The notes beneath the pieces were generated by a model that did not search any database, was not told the DNA's origin, and saw only the letters and a program-made list of their open reading frames with translations. The position numbers and the translations under genes were made by a program. Shown piece after piece: positions 24,401 through 32,472 of a stretch of 64,000 bases of DNA; the stretch's first letter is position 1, and the number at the start of each line of letters is the position of its first letter. This DNA comes from Steromphala cineraria (taxonomy: Eukaryota; Mollusca; Gastropoda; Trochida; Trochidae), in NCBI GenBank assembly GCA_916613615.1, contig OU744735.1, forward strand, positions 46,124,654 through 46,188,653, read 5' to 3'.

Positions 24401-27089
24401 GGTTGAACGTTCATGCACTTTTCTTTTAATGAATGAAATTCTTTAAAGTGAAATCTATAACACTGACCCACTTCCCACGGATTGACCTTGAAATGAGCAA
24501 CGCTCGACCCCAAGAAGTTGCTCACGTTGACCCTAAAGCTGTGGTCGACCATCGGGTAGAAGGGGTTGGCCAGGTTGTCTTCACTGCTTCCCAGAATGCA
24601 CTCGGCCGGCCTGGGACTTTGACACGTCGTGTAGATTCCGCCGAATCCGCTGAAATCATTAGATCCTTTGTTTTGTATTTTTAAATTTAGGATACACGTT
24701 AAGAATTTTCAGATGGATTGCAAACTTGAATAATTCCCTCGTATTTGAAATCAAATGAAGAATATTTTATTGGCGCTTCGGGAAGTAGTTGTAGCTGTCG
24801 CCTGTGTTACATTGTGCTGCAAATTCAGTTTCATAACGGTTTTTTTTATCTCAAACAAAATGAATGGTTTACCTTATGAGGAAAATGGACTACTTAATCT
24901 TTGGGTCTAAACACATACCAAGTCTCCTAAAATTTGATGATTTGTTTTTGGATAATGCCGGAAAGTGCACCACGTTCAAATTGTTTCCATGGAAACAAAA
25001 CAAAAAATCAGAAAAAGCAAAGTAGCCAAAGGCAAAACTCCACCACTTAATCTAATCTCATAACAAGTTTAGTAAGATAATAGTCAATAGATGTTTGAAT
25101 AAAAGCCGAAAATGGGACCCAACCACCAATCCCACTGATTTTAACTCGTTTCCATGGAAAGAAAACAAATGAGAATCACAAAATAGCCAAAGGCACCGCA
25201 CCACTATGTCTAACCAGATTAAATTTTGTGTCAAATATTATTCAATTAATGTTGAGATAAGGCTCGGAAACAAAAGCAATTCTGAATCACGGAACAACGG
25301 AACAACGGAACAACGGAATCACAGCGCCTCGGAAACACGGAACCACGTTCGGTTTGCTGAGTTGCATAAAAACGTGATATGTATATTTGAATTTTGTATT
25401 TTGAATTCCCATTAAAATATTAAATTCTGAAATTCATTCATTACCTGTTTGTATATTGAATTATCCAATCCGTGATAATATTTCCTATTGCAAAAGGTGT
25501 AAACATACACTCCATCGTGATGAGATGGTAAGAGATGCAGTCCATTTTGGTGGGAGCGGTTGGTGGGACTGTAAGAATCAATAACAGAAAAAAAAGTTTT
25601 AAAACAAAATAAATTACTGCATCCTTTATAATCACAAACAACTTCATCAGAACAATGCTTATCAGTAACAAATCAATGTTGTCAATAAAAGCCTTTAGAA
25701 TAGACAATATCATATTTCATTGTTGTTTATGTTTACAGTACGGCCATACTACACTAAACACGCCGTGAACATGACACGCACGTGCAAGCCACGCTGTGCA
25801 CGATGAAATGTACTCGATAATGGCGGAACCTGGTTTGAAGATTGTAATCTGAAACGTGTGTACACGCCACCAAATTTTAGATGATTCTAGAAAACAAAGT
25901 ATTTAATATCATCTATGTAAAGCTTTAGTGAGTGTATTCATAAAACACAGACAATAAGTGCGCAACAATACGCGTCATGGATCTATGGGTCCTATGACGT
26001 CTACTGTGGAGCGTTATAAAGATACACAGTTTCATCATTACGGTTCAAGGGAAGCTGATAGTGTCACATCCTAGGGTTAGTAGGTCGCCGCATCGCAAAC
26101 TTTTCATTCTTAGGGAATGAAAAATTCACGTGGTTTTTCCGCCCAAATATCAAAATATAAAGTCCCTGCTCATTATTGGTGTTCGTAAAATGACTAAACA
26201 CCGATTGACATAAGAGTATGTTGTTGAAGTCAATAATATCAAACTTTATTAACTTTTGGTATTATATAAAGGATATTTGTGTTCATAATATTTACCATTT
26301 TCATGCTTTCAAATCCAGAATAGAGACACTAAGAAGGTTAAAGTCGTTTTTTGTGATCGAAAATCTTACAGTAGCCCGCTAACGACGAAAATGTATATTT
26401 AAAAAAAGGAGACAAATAAATAGTCAATCCAATCAACACAAGTTGGTAATAGTAACAAAGCAAATCCCGGATATTTTACTTTTATCAACGAGTATCGATC
26501 AGAAGACACTAAGGGAAGATTCTATTTATCGTCGAAACATTTTTGTAAGGATGCTCTACTTTATATGTATAAATAAGGTTGCTCAAATATTGAAATCCTG
26601 ATATATTACCATCCACCAAAAGTAGTTTCCTGGCTACAGTTGAAGTGTTGGCGAGGCAATAAACATGTGATCGGTTGTCGGTCAAGTCAATTGGGCCATA
26701 TGAAGCTCTTATTGTTGTGTTGTCCATAATCGTTGAGTTAAGGACTGTTTTTGCCTCGCCTTTGACCTTTATCAGTTTAAGGTCAAACACAGAGTGACGA
26801 GTTGAGGTCAGTTGACATTTGACCTCTAGTATTGACCCAGGGGTTTTAATGAACGCCGAAGGAGAAATTTCTGAAAATAAAGGGGATATATACATGTAAT
26901 TTATTTGAGGTATGTTACAATGAAAAAAAAGCATAATCATATGTTAACTTATATGTCATGTAGCTTCTTAGAACTAGATCAACAGTAACGTGAGTGATTT
27001 GCCAGTCAATATTTACCTGCGTCAAAAAGTGCAGAGGTAGTGCAGATGTAGATTTCAAATAAAAGGATGAATATCACTTGATACTTCAT
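8734..27089 (-). CDS. gp130/domeless-like class I cytokine receptor, 16 coding exons (gene span)
   Basis: Predicted single-pass receptor of 939 residues that would bind a helical cytokine outside the cell and signal through JAK/STAT. Coding exons, 5' to 3': 27089-27017, 26870-26610, 25568-25445, 24649-24468, 20805-20657, 19039-18901, 17908-17823, 17254-17017, 15958-15810, 15032-14855, 14355-14188, 13751-13605, 12740-12671, 12377-12308, 10912-10862, 9468-8734. Every junction is GT/AG and all phases agree (total 2820 nt). Approximate residues: signal peptide 1-20, Ig-like 25-111, FN3 domains 112-213, 214-309, 310-417, 418-526 and 527-631, membrane helix about 637-657, tail 658-939. Ig plus five FN3 domains, two exons per FN3, and a single-exon helix is the vertebrate gp130 arrangement. 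No WSXWS box is seen; the second FN3 has a degenerate GGYPSDN at that place. The exon model and family call rest on the sequence; ligand and signalling are inference. Confidence 0.8.
9469..10861. other. Receptor intron 15, no recognised element
   Basis: AT-rich intron sequence. No gene, clear repeat or RNA gene was seen. A GA-rich run (AGCGAAAGAGAGAGAGGG) sits near 10298. Confidence 0.5.
10862..10912 (-). CDS. Receptor exon 15: small cytoplasmic exon
   Basis: A 51-bp exon, SYLNEEEIFKPSFVKMK. Donor AAG|GTACAT. The acceptor (ATATTCAAG) has a weak pyrimidine tract, so this is the least certain exon. It is phase 0 on both sides, so leaving it out would not change the frame. Confidence 0.55.
11010..11343 (+). 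mobile_element. TTAA-flanked MITE, copy 1
   Basis: Starts TTAAAGGGGCAGTAGCACG and ends CGTGCTATTGCCCCTTTAA, so the ends are inverted repeats bordered by TTAA. About 334 bp, with no coding capacity, in receptor intron 14. The interior shares long segments with the copies at 27121, 58912 and 60147, including TTTAAATACATTGTCTTTCA and CCATAGTCAGAGGACAAAG. Confidence 0.8.
11732..11992. mobile_element. Foldback element with about 85-bp arms
   Basis: The left arm starts TCTAAGTAAACCTA and contains CACTCCCGATATTGAGTCTA; the right arm is its imperfect reverse complement and ends at 11992. The arms enclose roughly 90 bp. They match over GATGTAGxAGCxGGTCGCGTCAG and differ by scattered substitutions. 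No reading frame. Probably a MITE in the same intron as copy 1 of the TTAA family. Confidence 0.7.
12308..12377 (-). CDS. Receptor exon 14: juxtamembrane segment
   Basis: Encodes LIVRLCVRKKWFDKIYIEVP, the stop-transfer basic residues and then W-x(7)-V-P, which may serve as a Box1 JAK-docking motif (usually W-P-x-V-P-x-P in gp130). Acceptor TTTTTACAG, donor AAG|GTACGA. The Box1 assignment is inference from position and the W...VP pattern. Confidence 0.7.
12671..12740 (-). CDS. Receptor exon 13: transmembrane helix
   Basis: A 70-bp exon encoding VVAGMSVSLVVFGFVLLL, a single hydrophobic helix, completed by LIV from exon 14 and stopped by RLCVRKKW. A separate small exon for the membrane helix is usual in cytokine receptor genes. 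Acceptor TTCAATAG, donor TATT|GTAAGT. Confidence 0.85.
13605..13751 (-). CDS. Receptor exon 12: second half of FN3-5
   Basis: Reads GEIVETLKAGPKTSLCIRAV, the E and F strands of FN3, then a short stalk to the membrane. Acceptor AATTTTCAG, donor CACA|GTAAGA. Phase 1 in and out. Confidence 0.75.
14188..14355 (-). CDS. Receptor exon 11: first half of FN3-5
   Basis: Starts EPRLGDVILSNVTASSVTVT, a textbook FN3 A-B strand pair, and continues through W and YYELGVLD. Acceptor TGTTTACAG, donor AAGG|GTATGT, phase 1 on both sides. Confidence 0.8.
14855..15032 (-). CDS. Receptor exon 10: second half of FN3-4
   Basis: Encodes about 59 residues including IKERCDTCTWNVGVSMETYG and SGIIWNTCRY. Two possible donors exist: GTACAG at about 14876 and GTGAGC at 14854. 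The latter is chosen because it gives phase 1, which exon 11 requires. This FN3 half is the least typical of the receptor. Confidence 0.65.
15310..15720 (-). mobile_element. Decayed retrotransposon 3' tail in receptor intron 9
   Basis: Read on the minus strand it ends with ATGGGCCTGTGGCCCTTTTAC and TGAAATAAACTCTCTCAACC, the style of LINE 3' ends in this window (GGCCxxxGGCC followed by AATAAA). The upstream part translates only in broken frames. The boundary at 15720 is approximate. Confidence 0.45.
15810..15958 (-). CDS. Receptor exon 9: first half of FN3-4
   Basis: Encodes TNRPAWVDSELGG, then YTVYWSAETDLSSIVRIYWC, FN3 strands A to C with W and Y core residues. Acceptor ACCCTACAG, donor CTAT|GTAAGT. 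Phase 1 in and phase 0 out, the same pattern as exon 7, so the domain pairs share ancestry. Confidence 0.7.
17017..17254 (-). CDS. Receptor exon 8: second half of FN3-3
   Basis: Encodes about 79 residues including FRHGTITQLRASVYN and ANFSIHIQAKTSTGYSD, the E to G strands of an FN3 domain with the A-x-T-x-x-G-x-S turn. Acceptor GGTTTCAG, donor AGTG|GTAGGT. Two potential N-glycosylation sequons (NDT, NFS) fit an extracellular position. Confidence 0.75.
17823..17908 (-). CDS. Receptor exon 7: first half of FN3-3
   Basis: A short exon encoding PKPPIVPTGAFSA and IIIYWQ, the N-terminal strands of the first membrane-proximal FN3 domain. Acceptor TTTCTTACAG, donor CAG|GTAAGT (a consensus donor). Phase 1 in, phase 0 out. 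Confidence 0.75.
18901..19039 (-). CDS. Receptor exon 6: second half of FN3-2
   Basis: Reads TILCDLSPNTEVKVTVHCET, the E and F strands with the L-x-P-x-T-x-Y/V turn of FN3 domains, then TTLGGYPSDNQMVTV. The last part sits where vertebrate receptors have WSXWS but keeps only a Ser and general position. Acceptor TTCTGTTTAG, donor GACA|GTAAGA; phase 0 in, phase 1 out. Confidence 0.75.
19129..19450. repeat. Inverted-repeat element with CRE-like sites in receptor intron 5
   Basis: GATACTAAACGACCTTCCAT at 19129 pairs with ATGGAAGGGAGTTTAGTATT near 19255-19275, with AATACTTTTTTTATTAAA-like sequence continuing both arms. Downstream, two TGACGTCA octamers lie at about 19373 and 19400. Likely a dispersed element; the extent to 19450 is approximate. 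Confidence 0.5.
20657..20805 (-). CDS. Receptor exon 5: first half of FN3-2 (cytokine-binding module)
   Basis: Begins KPDPVNDLGAEI after the phase-1 join, the standard opening of the second half of a class I cytokine-binding module (K-P-D-P-P-x-x-L). It continues with MKVTWSY and LRYHISV, the B and C strands of FN3. Acceptor CTATTTCAG, donor AAAG|GTAAAA, phase 0 out. Confidence 0.8.
21965..23690. repeat. G-rich 40-bp minisatellite, about 42 units, in receptor intron 4
   Basis: The unit is close to ATGTCAGGGTTTGGACAAGG followed by GGTGGGGGTGGCGGGTTGGG (40 bp). Units come in subtypes (ACAAGGGG versus ACAATTGG; GGGGGTGGCGGG versus GGGGATGGCAGG). A higher-order repeat of about 276 bp is visible: GGTGATGGCTAGTTTGGATG recurs near 23258 and 23534. 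Because the unit has few stops, all three plus-strand frames stay open; these are not genes. The G-rich strand is the template strand of the receptor gene. Confidence 0.95.
24468..24649 (-). CDS. Receptor exon 4: second half of FN3-1
   Basis: Contains the second cysteine pair region (YTTCQSPRPAEC) and the FN3 F/G strands FRVNVSNFLG, which match F-x-V-x-A-x-N-x-L-G of cytokine receptors. It runs into NPWEV, which joined to exon 5 gives the conserved linker VVKPDP. That continuity decides the donor at 24467 (GG|GTCAGT) rather than the nearby GTGGGT. Confidence 0.75.
25445..25568 (-). CDS. Receptor exon 3: first half of FN3-1 (cytokine-binding module)
   Basis: Begins VPPTAPTKMDCISYHLITME. The C-x(n)-M-x-C pattern (CISYHLITMEC) corresponds to the first cysteine pair of the class I cytokine-receptor homology region, where C-x-W is usual; the tryptophan is replaced here. 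Acceptor ATTCTTACAG, donor ACAG|GTAATG, phase 1 in and phase 2 out. Confidence 0.75.
26610..26870 (-). CDS. Receptor exon 2: N-terminal Ig-like domain
   Basis: Encodes about 87 residues after acceptor TTATTTTCAG, ending at donor GGATG|GTAAT. It has the paired cysteines of an Ig-like fold: LEVKCQL near the start and SHVYCLAN near the end. Its place directly after the signal peptide matches domain D1 of gp130-family receptors. Entered and left in phase 1, as is usual for exchangeable extracellular modules. Confidence 0.75.
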
Positions 27090-27102
27090 GACTCGATGTG
27101 AC
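27017..27102 (-). CDS. Receptor exon 1: start codon and signal peptide
   Basis: ATG at 27089-27087 begins MKYQVIFILLFEIYICTTSA, a typical signal peptide with a hydrophobic core and small residues at the cleavage end. The donor is GCAG|GTAAAT, leaving phase 1. Upstream, GGTTTTAG|GTCACATCG places a likely acceptor at 27103-27104, so bases 27102-27090 would be 5' UTR and an untranslated first exon probably lies further right. I did not find it. Confidence 0.75.
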
Positions 27103-27120
27103 CTAAAACCAGAAGAAGAT

Positions 27121-27447
27121 CACGTTTTTTGAAAAATTTACACTCGCAATTGTTCACATGCTAAATGTATTAATTTGATAGTGTCAAAAATCTCATCACA
27201 CAAAGTAGTTGTCAGAGACCAAACTATGAAGATTCATATAAAGTCTATAGGCGACCATTTTTGTGTGAAAACTTTTAATTCATTTGTGTAAGAAAAAGGA
27301 ATCACATGGCTACACTTTTACATTATATATTTGATTTATTACTGCTACATTTAGTTTAAATACATTGTCTTTCAATTGAAACCATTTATTTTCATTTTCC
27401 TGACATCACCTTTTATTCCCCCTAACAAACGTGCTTCTGCCTCTTAA
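27121..27447 (+). mobile_element. TTAA-flanked MITE, copy 2 (left end lost)
   Basis: The interior matches copy 1 and copy 4 (TGTCAAAAATCTCATCACAC, TTTAAATACATTGTCTTTCA). The right end reads ACGTGCTTCTGCCTCTTAA. The left terminus begins only at CACGTTTTTTG, so the GGGGCAG end is missing. It lies just upstream of receptor exon 1. Confidence 0.7.
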
Positions 27448-27479
27448 AGTTGAAGTTACTTATCAATATATTCGACCTA

Positions 27480-28195
27480 TCGTCTAAATGATAATAATAA
27501 TGACTTTTATAGCGCTAAATCCATAAGATATATGCTCTAAGCGCTAGCAATAGTAGGACTGCAAGAGGTGTGTCTTTAGTGTTGATTTGAAAGAGTAGAA
27601 TGTTGGGGATTGCTTAATTTGAATCGGGAGAGAGTTCCACAAGATAGCAGCAGAATAATCGAAAGTTCTATGTCCAAAAGATTTAAGCTTGGTTTTAGGT
27701 CTGTACTCTGTGATGAGGTCTTCAAGATACGATCACTGTGTATAACCGTACACCGGAACTAGCGAGGTGTACGGCGGAGAAATGTTGCTAGCGAGGAGCC
27801 GAAATCGAAAGTTAGGTAATATTTTACTTCATAACTTTCAAATAATCAACATCATGTGGTAATTTTAGCACACATACTTAGTAAAATGTATGTGCTTGTC
27901 ATTCTGTATCCAAGGGACAGTAACAATGACAATTGCGAGTAATGCTGTTGTTAGTAACATATTTGCTATCTCTGACTATGAAAAGGATATGACATTAAAT
28001 AGTTAGGTCTCGGAAAGCTATTGACATGATAATAACATAGAAAATGTTGATGAAACGGCGATGATTGTTTTTTAAGTGATCCCGTTTGCGATCACGCTCC
28101 TCGCTAGCAACATTTCTCCGCCGTACACCTCGCTAGTTCCGGTGTACGGTTATACACAGTGACGATGGGGTTAGCTGTTTGAGGCACTATAATTA
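27480..28195 (+). repeat. Dispersed repeat interrupted by a MITE
   Basis: Begins ATAATAATGACTTTTATAGCGC and contains AAGCGCT and a stretch about 250 bp long that ends CTTCAAGAT; similar AGCGCT-rich repeats are widespread in marine invertebrates. The MITE at 27734-28161 sits inside it. The limits are approximate and the class is unknown. Confidence 0.4.
27734..28161. mobile_element. MITE with perfect 66-bp terminal inverted repeats
   Basis: Arms 27734-27799 and 28096-28161 are identical reverse complements by eye. They start CACTGTGTATAACCGTACAC. Each arm has its own internal hairpin, CCGTACACC...GGTGTACGG. ACGAT borders both sides and fits a 5-bp target duplication. The 296-bp centre has no reading frame. 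Confidence 0.85.
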
Positions 28196-28494
28196 GTGCC
28201 CCTGCTGTAAAACCAGATATTCCGTTCATTTATAGGAGTATCTAGTCATCAGAATAGAGCACTGTACATATATCAGCAATTTTTAAATAGTCTGCACACC
28301 CGGAGTGAATTAAGTGCCTAGTGAACGTAACATTGAGAATGTGACATCGTAAACAATACGTTTACAAGCAAGTGATGAAATGCTGATCCAGTCTCTGCTT
28401 GAATAAGCCAAATTTGTGGACTAGAGGGGGTGAAACCTGATTGGATGCAATCAAAGTTAGTTGTCTATCAATCAATCTCAAAATGTTCATAATA

Positions 28495-28560
28495 AGACAG
28501 ACAGACATATTTTATTCATTATAAGGCCTTTGGCCAAAAATACTTAATTCAATGTTCATG
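28495..28560 (-). mobile_element. LINE 3' end fragment
   Basis: On the minus strand it reads TGGCCAAAGGCCTTATAATG then AATAAAATATGTCTGTCTGTC, a GGCC-type LINE terminus with a GTCT simple repeat, as seen elsewhere in the window. Only the last tens of bases are recognisable. Confidence 0.45.
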
Positions 28561-28748
28561 ATATGTTCATAATAATCTCATATAGATCCTGATATTGGTT
28601 GTCTATTGTTCGAACCAAGCAAATTGCTTAACAGACCAAATGTAACATATTCAGGCAAACTTTTCTTACTTTTTATACTAAAGTGTCACTATGCAAAACA
28701 AACAAGAACAAGATGTGTTGGTTAAACACTTATGCCCCCGGAAAAAAA

Positions 28749-28837
28749 GTTATCTGCGCACACTGCATCTGCGCATCAGATTCGTCACAATGGCGTCAAC
28801 GGAATCGACGCCGTTAGGACACCACATCAGCAGAAAA
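28749..28837 (+). repeat. Displaced duplicate of an internal Tc1 transposase segment
   Basis: GTTATCTGCGCACACTGCAT through CACATCAGCAGAAA repeats bases 29198-29285 of the adjacent transposon nearly exactly. It is joined directly to the element's 5' non-coding part at 28838, replacing the missing 5' terminal inverted repeat. Confidence 0.85.
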
Positions 28838-30244
28838 CAATGAAATTATATCGTCAAAACGCATCCGAGGCATGTCAGTTCAGGTAAAAGTGATATTTTT
28901 GAAAATCACGATTTTTTTTCAATTTCTACATGACTTGGGCGCGCTAAGAGTATAAAAACCACTGAATTCTACCATTCACTACGTGTGTTCCGAAAAAAGA
29001 ATGAGAAAATGACACGTTTAACAGCAGCAGAGCGAGAAAGAGTCGTTGGAATGTCTGAAGTTTGAGTTTCAAACAGAAGGTTTGGCTACACCAGACAAAC
29101 GGTCATTCGACTCCTTCAACGTCATTACCAGACTGGCCAGACATCGGACCGTCCTAGAAGTGGAAGACCGAGGGTGACGACCCCCGCTGAAGACCGTTAT
29201 CTGCGCACACTGCATCTGCGCATCAGATTCGTCACAATGGCGTCAACGGCATCGACGCCGTTAGGACACCACATCAGCAGAAATACTGTCATGAGACGTC
29301 TTCGAGCTGCCGGCTTGCTGACCGTTCCTCGGAATGACCCTGACTCGCGAACATCGCCTGGACCGTCTACACTGGGCAAGGAGAATGAGACGCTGGCAAC
29401 GTCGTGATTGGGCAAGAGTGATCTTCAGCGACGAAAGTCGATTCAACCTCTTCACAGCAGACGGCAGAGTGAGGATTTACAGGCGTAGAGGCGAGAGACA
29501 GGCTGCAGCGTGTGTCCAAGACGTGCTACCCTATGGCGGTGCCACCGTCATGGTCTGGGGCGGGATCTGCGGCGACCAAAAGACCGATTTGGTGACACTT
29601 CGTCAGACCCTTACAGCCCAGAGATACAGGGATCAAGTGTTGCAGCCTGTGGTTGTCCCCTTCATACAGAGGCAGCACCAAGGGATGATTTACCAACACG
29701 ATAACGTCAGACCACAAACTGCCAGGATCACCATGGACTTCCTCAACCAACAAAACATCCAGGTTTTGCCTTGGCCATCACGCTCCCCTGATGTATCCCC
29801 CATCGAGCATCTTTGGGACCATTTGGGAAGACGACTTAGACGTCGCCCAGAGCAACCAGTCAACCTACAACAGCTGGAACAGGCACTACATGAACAGTGG
29901 CAACGTATCCCTAATAACGTCACCCGACGTCTGACTTTCTCAATGAGGAAACGTGTCTTTGCTTGCATTAACAGTAATGGGGTCACACCCGATACTAACT
30001 CCTCATTTATGGACCACGAACTGTTGCAGAAACAATGAGTGTAAATTTCAAATTATACCCCTAGTGGACACTATGAGAAGTAGAGAAGTGATGTGTGAAG
30101 TGAGAAGTAAATACCTGTCCTTGTTATGTATGACAATGGTTCACTATTAATAGTATACCTTTGAAATGCTGGACATTTTGTCTTGTTGTCTTTTATTAAC
30201 AACTTACTTGGGTGTGTACTTTCTTTTGTACTTCAGTTTATAAT
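28838..30244 (+). mobile_element. Tc1-like DNA transposon, left copy, 5' terminus lost
   Basis: Holds a broken transposase and, at the right end, GGGTGTGTACTTTCTTTTGT followed by ACTTCAGTTTATA, the 3' terminal inverted repeat. The matching 5' repeat is missing here but is present on the right copy at 32250-32290. The element is GC-richer than its surroundings. Confidence 0.8.
29009..30038 (+). pseudogene. Tc1/mariner-superfamily transposase, left copy, disrupted
   Basis: The N-terminal part has paired helix-turn-helix features (LTAAERERVVGM, TRQTVIRLLQRHY) and an RPRSGRP linker. The catalytic part has VIFSDESRFNL, YQHDNVRPQTA and DVSPIEHLWD, the DD34E-type triad. There is a TGA stop at 29063-29065 where the right copy has a glycine codon. 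A frame change near 29330 separates the N-terminal frame (to 29407) from the catalytic frame (from 29334). Such an enzyme cuts and pastes its own element at TA sites; this copy is inactive as it reads. Confidence 0.85.
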
Positions 30245-31033
30245 AAGTGAAATATTTAAAAAATTCAAAATCTGACATTTAGTCAAATTGTTCTGATGTT
30301 TAATTTTGGCGGTCGGTCCACTAAGAAAAGACAAAATCACTTGCACCGATAATACATACTTTACAAATAATAGTAACATGTTTCAAAACGAACATGAAAC
30401 TAATTTCAAATTTTAGAAAGTCCCTAACATTTAATACTTGACATGGCCAATTTATATTCAAAACTACAAGTAAAACATGCATTTCAAATTAGAAGAAACC
30501 ATTTAGAAAATGTGACAGACATAAAGTAATTTTTAAACGAGAAACTCATTTCAAAATTTAATATTATACATGATTACTTACTTGCATTGGAATTTCAAGC
30601 AGACTAGATGCCAGTAGTTGTTTTATGCGTGGAACGGATTTAAAAACTTGTAATTAAGATATATGATAAAAACCTACTTTCGAATGTTCACATATATCTA
30701 AGACAGTAAGTGGTTGTTTATTTATCCAAAGATTTAAACAGTAACATCTGCATCATAAAAGACAATTCACTCGCGAGTATATCTGTATCTATATGCACAT
30801 ATTCATATGAACAGTTTTGCTTAACAAAAGGGACCCATGGTTTAAAATTCTTTATTTTAGATTAAAATGTCTTTTTTTAAATCGACTGGCGACACCAAAC
30901 TACCGAACTACCAAAGCGACAAACTCATTCTCTCCCGACATATGTAGGCAAAGAAATGCAACACAAACTATCGACAAAATTTAAGAAAGACTTATTTGAT
31001 GGGCACTCTAGAAGTTACGATGATGAAGAAGAC
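30245..31033. other. Spacer between the two Tc1 copies
   Basis: AT-rich DNA with no supported gene. Nothing distinctive before the hairpin at 31034. Confidence 0.4.
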
Positions 31034-31132
31034 GAAGGCAATATTATGGATATACAACTTCTTTATCCAAGTATGCGTCGCTTCGACAAAGTCTCTTATT
31101 TCGTTGAAGTTGTATATCCATAATATTGCCTT
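31034..31132. repeat. Foldback hairpin with 28-bp perfect arms
   Basis: GAAGGCAATATTATGGATAT at 31034-31061 pairs with its reverse complement at 31105-31132 over 28 bp, with a 43-base loop. AAAATTTAAGAAAG is also found on both sides (near 30977 and 31137) as a direct repeat, so this may be a small inserted element. Confidence 0.75.
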
Positions 31133-31483
31133 CATCAAAATTTAAGAAAGTAAACCATTCCCTGCATTGAAAGCTTGCTTATTATCACTTATGTCTGTAC
31201 CGAGATTCACTCTTCATGTTCTCTGTAGAAGGGCAACATGGGCAGTTAGTTCCGGAATGATATTCCAATCATCATTTAAACATTTAGCATAAATTGAAAT
31301 TGAAGGACGTCCACTATTGTAGTTGATTTGCTATAATAAAATTCGTGACACATGTTCGGAGTGGACCAGTGTTCAGATCCAAACACGTCACGGTGTGAGT
31401 GTAACAATAGATTAAATTAAAATTGCATTGTGAATAATGTTTTTTTGTGGTCAAAGCATTCGTAACTATGGAGAGTGTGAACG

Positions 31484-32032
31484 GGTAGCACGTCTTGGAC
31501 ACACGCTGCAGCCTGTCTCTCGCCTCTACGCCTGTAAATCCTCACTCTGCCGTCTGCTGTGAAGAGGTTGAATCGACTTTCGTCGCTGAAGATCACTCTT
31601 GCCCAATCACGACGTTGCCAGCGTCTCATTCTCCTTGCCCAGTGTAGACGGTCCAGGCGATGTTCGCGAGTCAGGGTCATTCCGAGGAACGGTCAGCAAG
31701 CCGGCAGCTCGAAGACGTCTCATGACAGTATTTCTGCTGATGTGGTGTCCTAACGGCGTCGATGCCGTTGACGCCATTGTGACGAATCTGATGCGCAGAT
31801 GCAGTGTGCGCAGATAACGGTCTTCAGCGGGGGTCGTCACCCTCGGTCTTCCACTTCTAGGACGGTCCGATGTCTGGCCAGTCTGGTAATGACGTTGAAG
31901 GAGTCGAATGACCGTTTGTCTGGTGTAGCCAAACCTTCTGTTTGAAACTCCAACTTCAGACATTCCAACGACTCTTTCTCGCTCTGCTGCTGTTAAACGT
32001 GTCATTTTCTCGTTCTTTTTTTCGGAACACAC
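31484..32032 (-). pseudogene. Tc1/mariner transposase, right copy, truncated
   Basis: The N-terminal DNA-binding half is open from 32032 (in-frame ATGs there and at 32005) down to 31607 and lacks the TGA found in the left copy. The frame then changes at the same place as in the left copy, with the catalytic frame (31680 and below) holding only the first aspartate motif (FSDESRFNL) before truncation. Not functional. Confidence 0.8.
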
Positions 32033-32290
32033 GTAGTGAATGGTAGAATTCAGTGGTTTTTATACTCTTAGCGCGCCCAAGTCATGTAGAAATTGAAAAA
32101 AATTCGTGATTTTCAAAAATATCACTTTTACCTGAAATGACATGCCTCGGATGCGTTTTGACGATATAATTTCATTGTTTCCGTTCGTAACATTAGGATA
32201 GAGCATACAAAAATGCTACTTTGTAAATGAATATGAAATAATATGGAAATCTGTGGGTGTGTACTTTCTTTTGTACTTCAGTTTATGTTA
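31484..32290 (-). mobile_element. Tc1-like DNA transposon, right copy, 3' part lost
   Basis: Inverted relative to the left copy. Its 5' terminal repeat (on the minus strand TAAACTGAAGTACAAAAGAA) is at the right end near 32250-32288. The copy stops abruptly at 31484, inside the catalytic region right after GTGCTACCC, where unrelated sequence begins. It is near-identical to bases 28838-29532. Confidence 0.8.
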
Positions 32291-32472
32291 ATCAAGAAGC
32301 TTGAAAAGGGGAAAACATTGTTGTTGTTGCTGTTTATTTTGTTGGCAAGTCAGCATCCAACAAATGTTTGATTTAATTCTGAATATTTCTGAAAGTCTTT
32401 ATGATGCATCTTAATAGTTTTGAAGGAGTATAACTTATCAGTCGATAAAGCACGCTAAAACATTAAACGAGC

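Noticed and set aside
29197..29986. Minus- and plus-strand frames across the left Tc1 copy, including Arg/Cys-rich ones
   Set aside because: Shadows of the GC-rich transposase gene; no domain in those frames.
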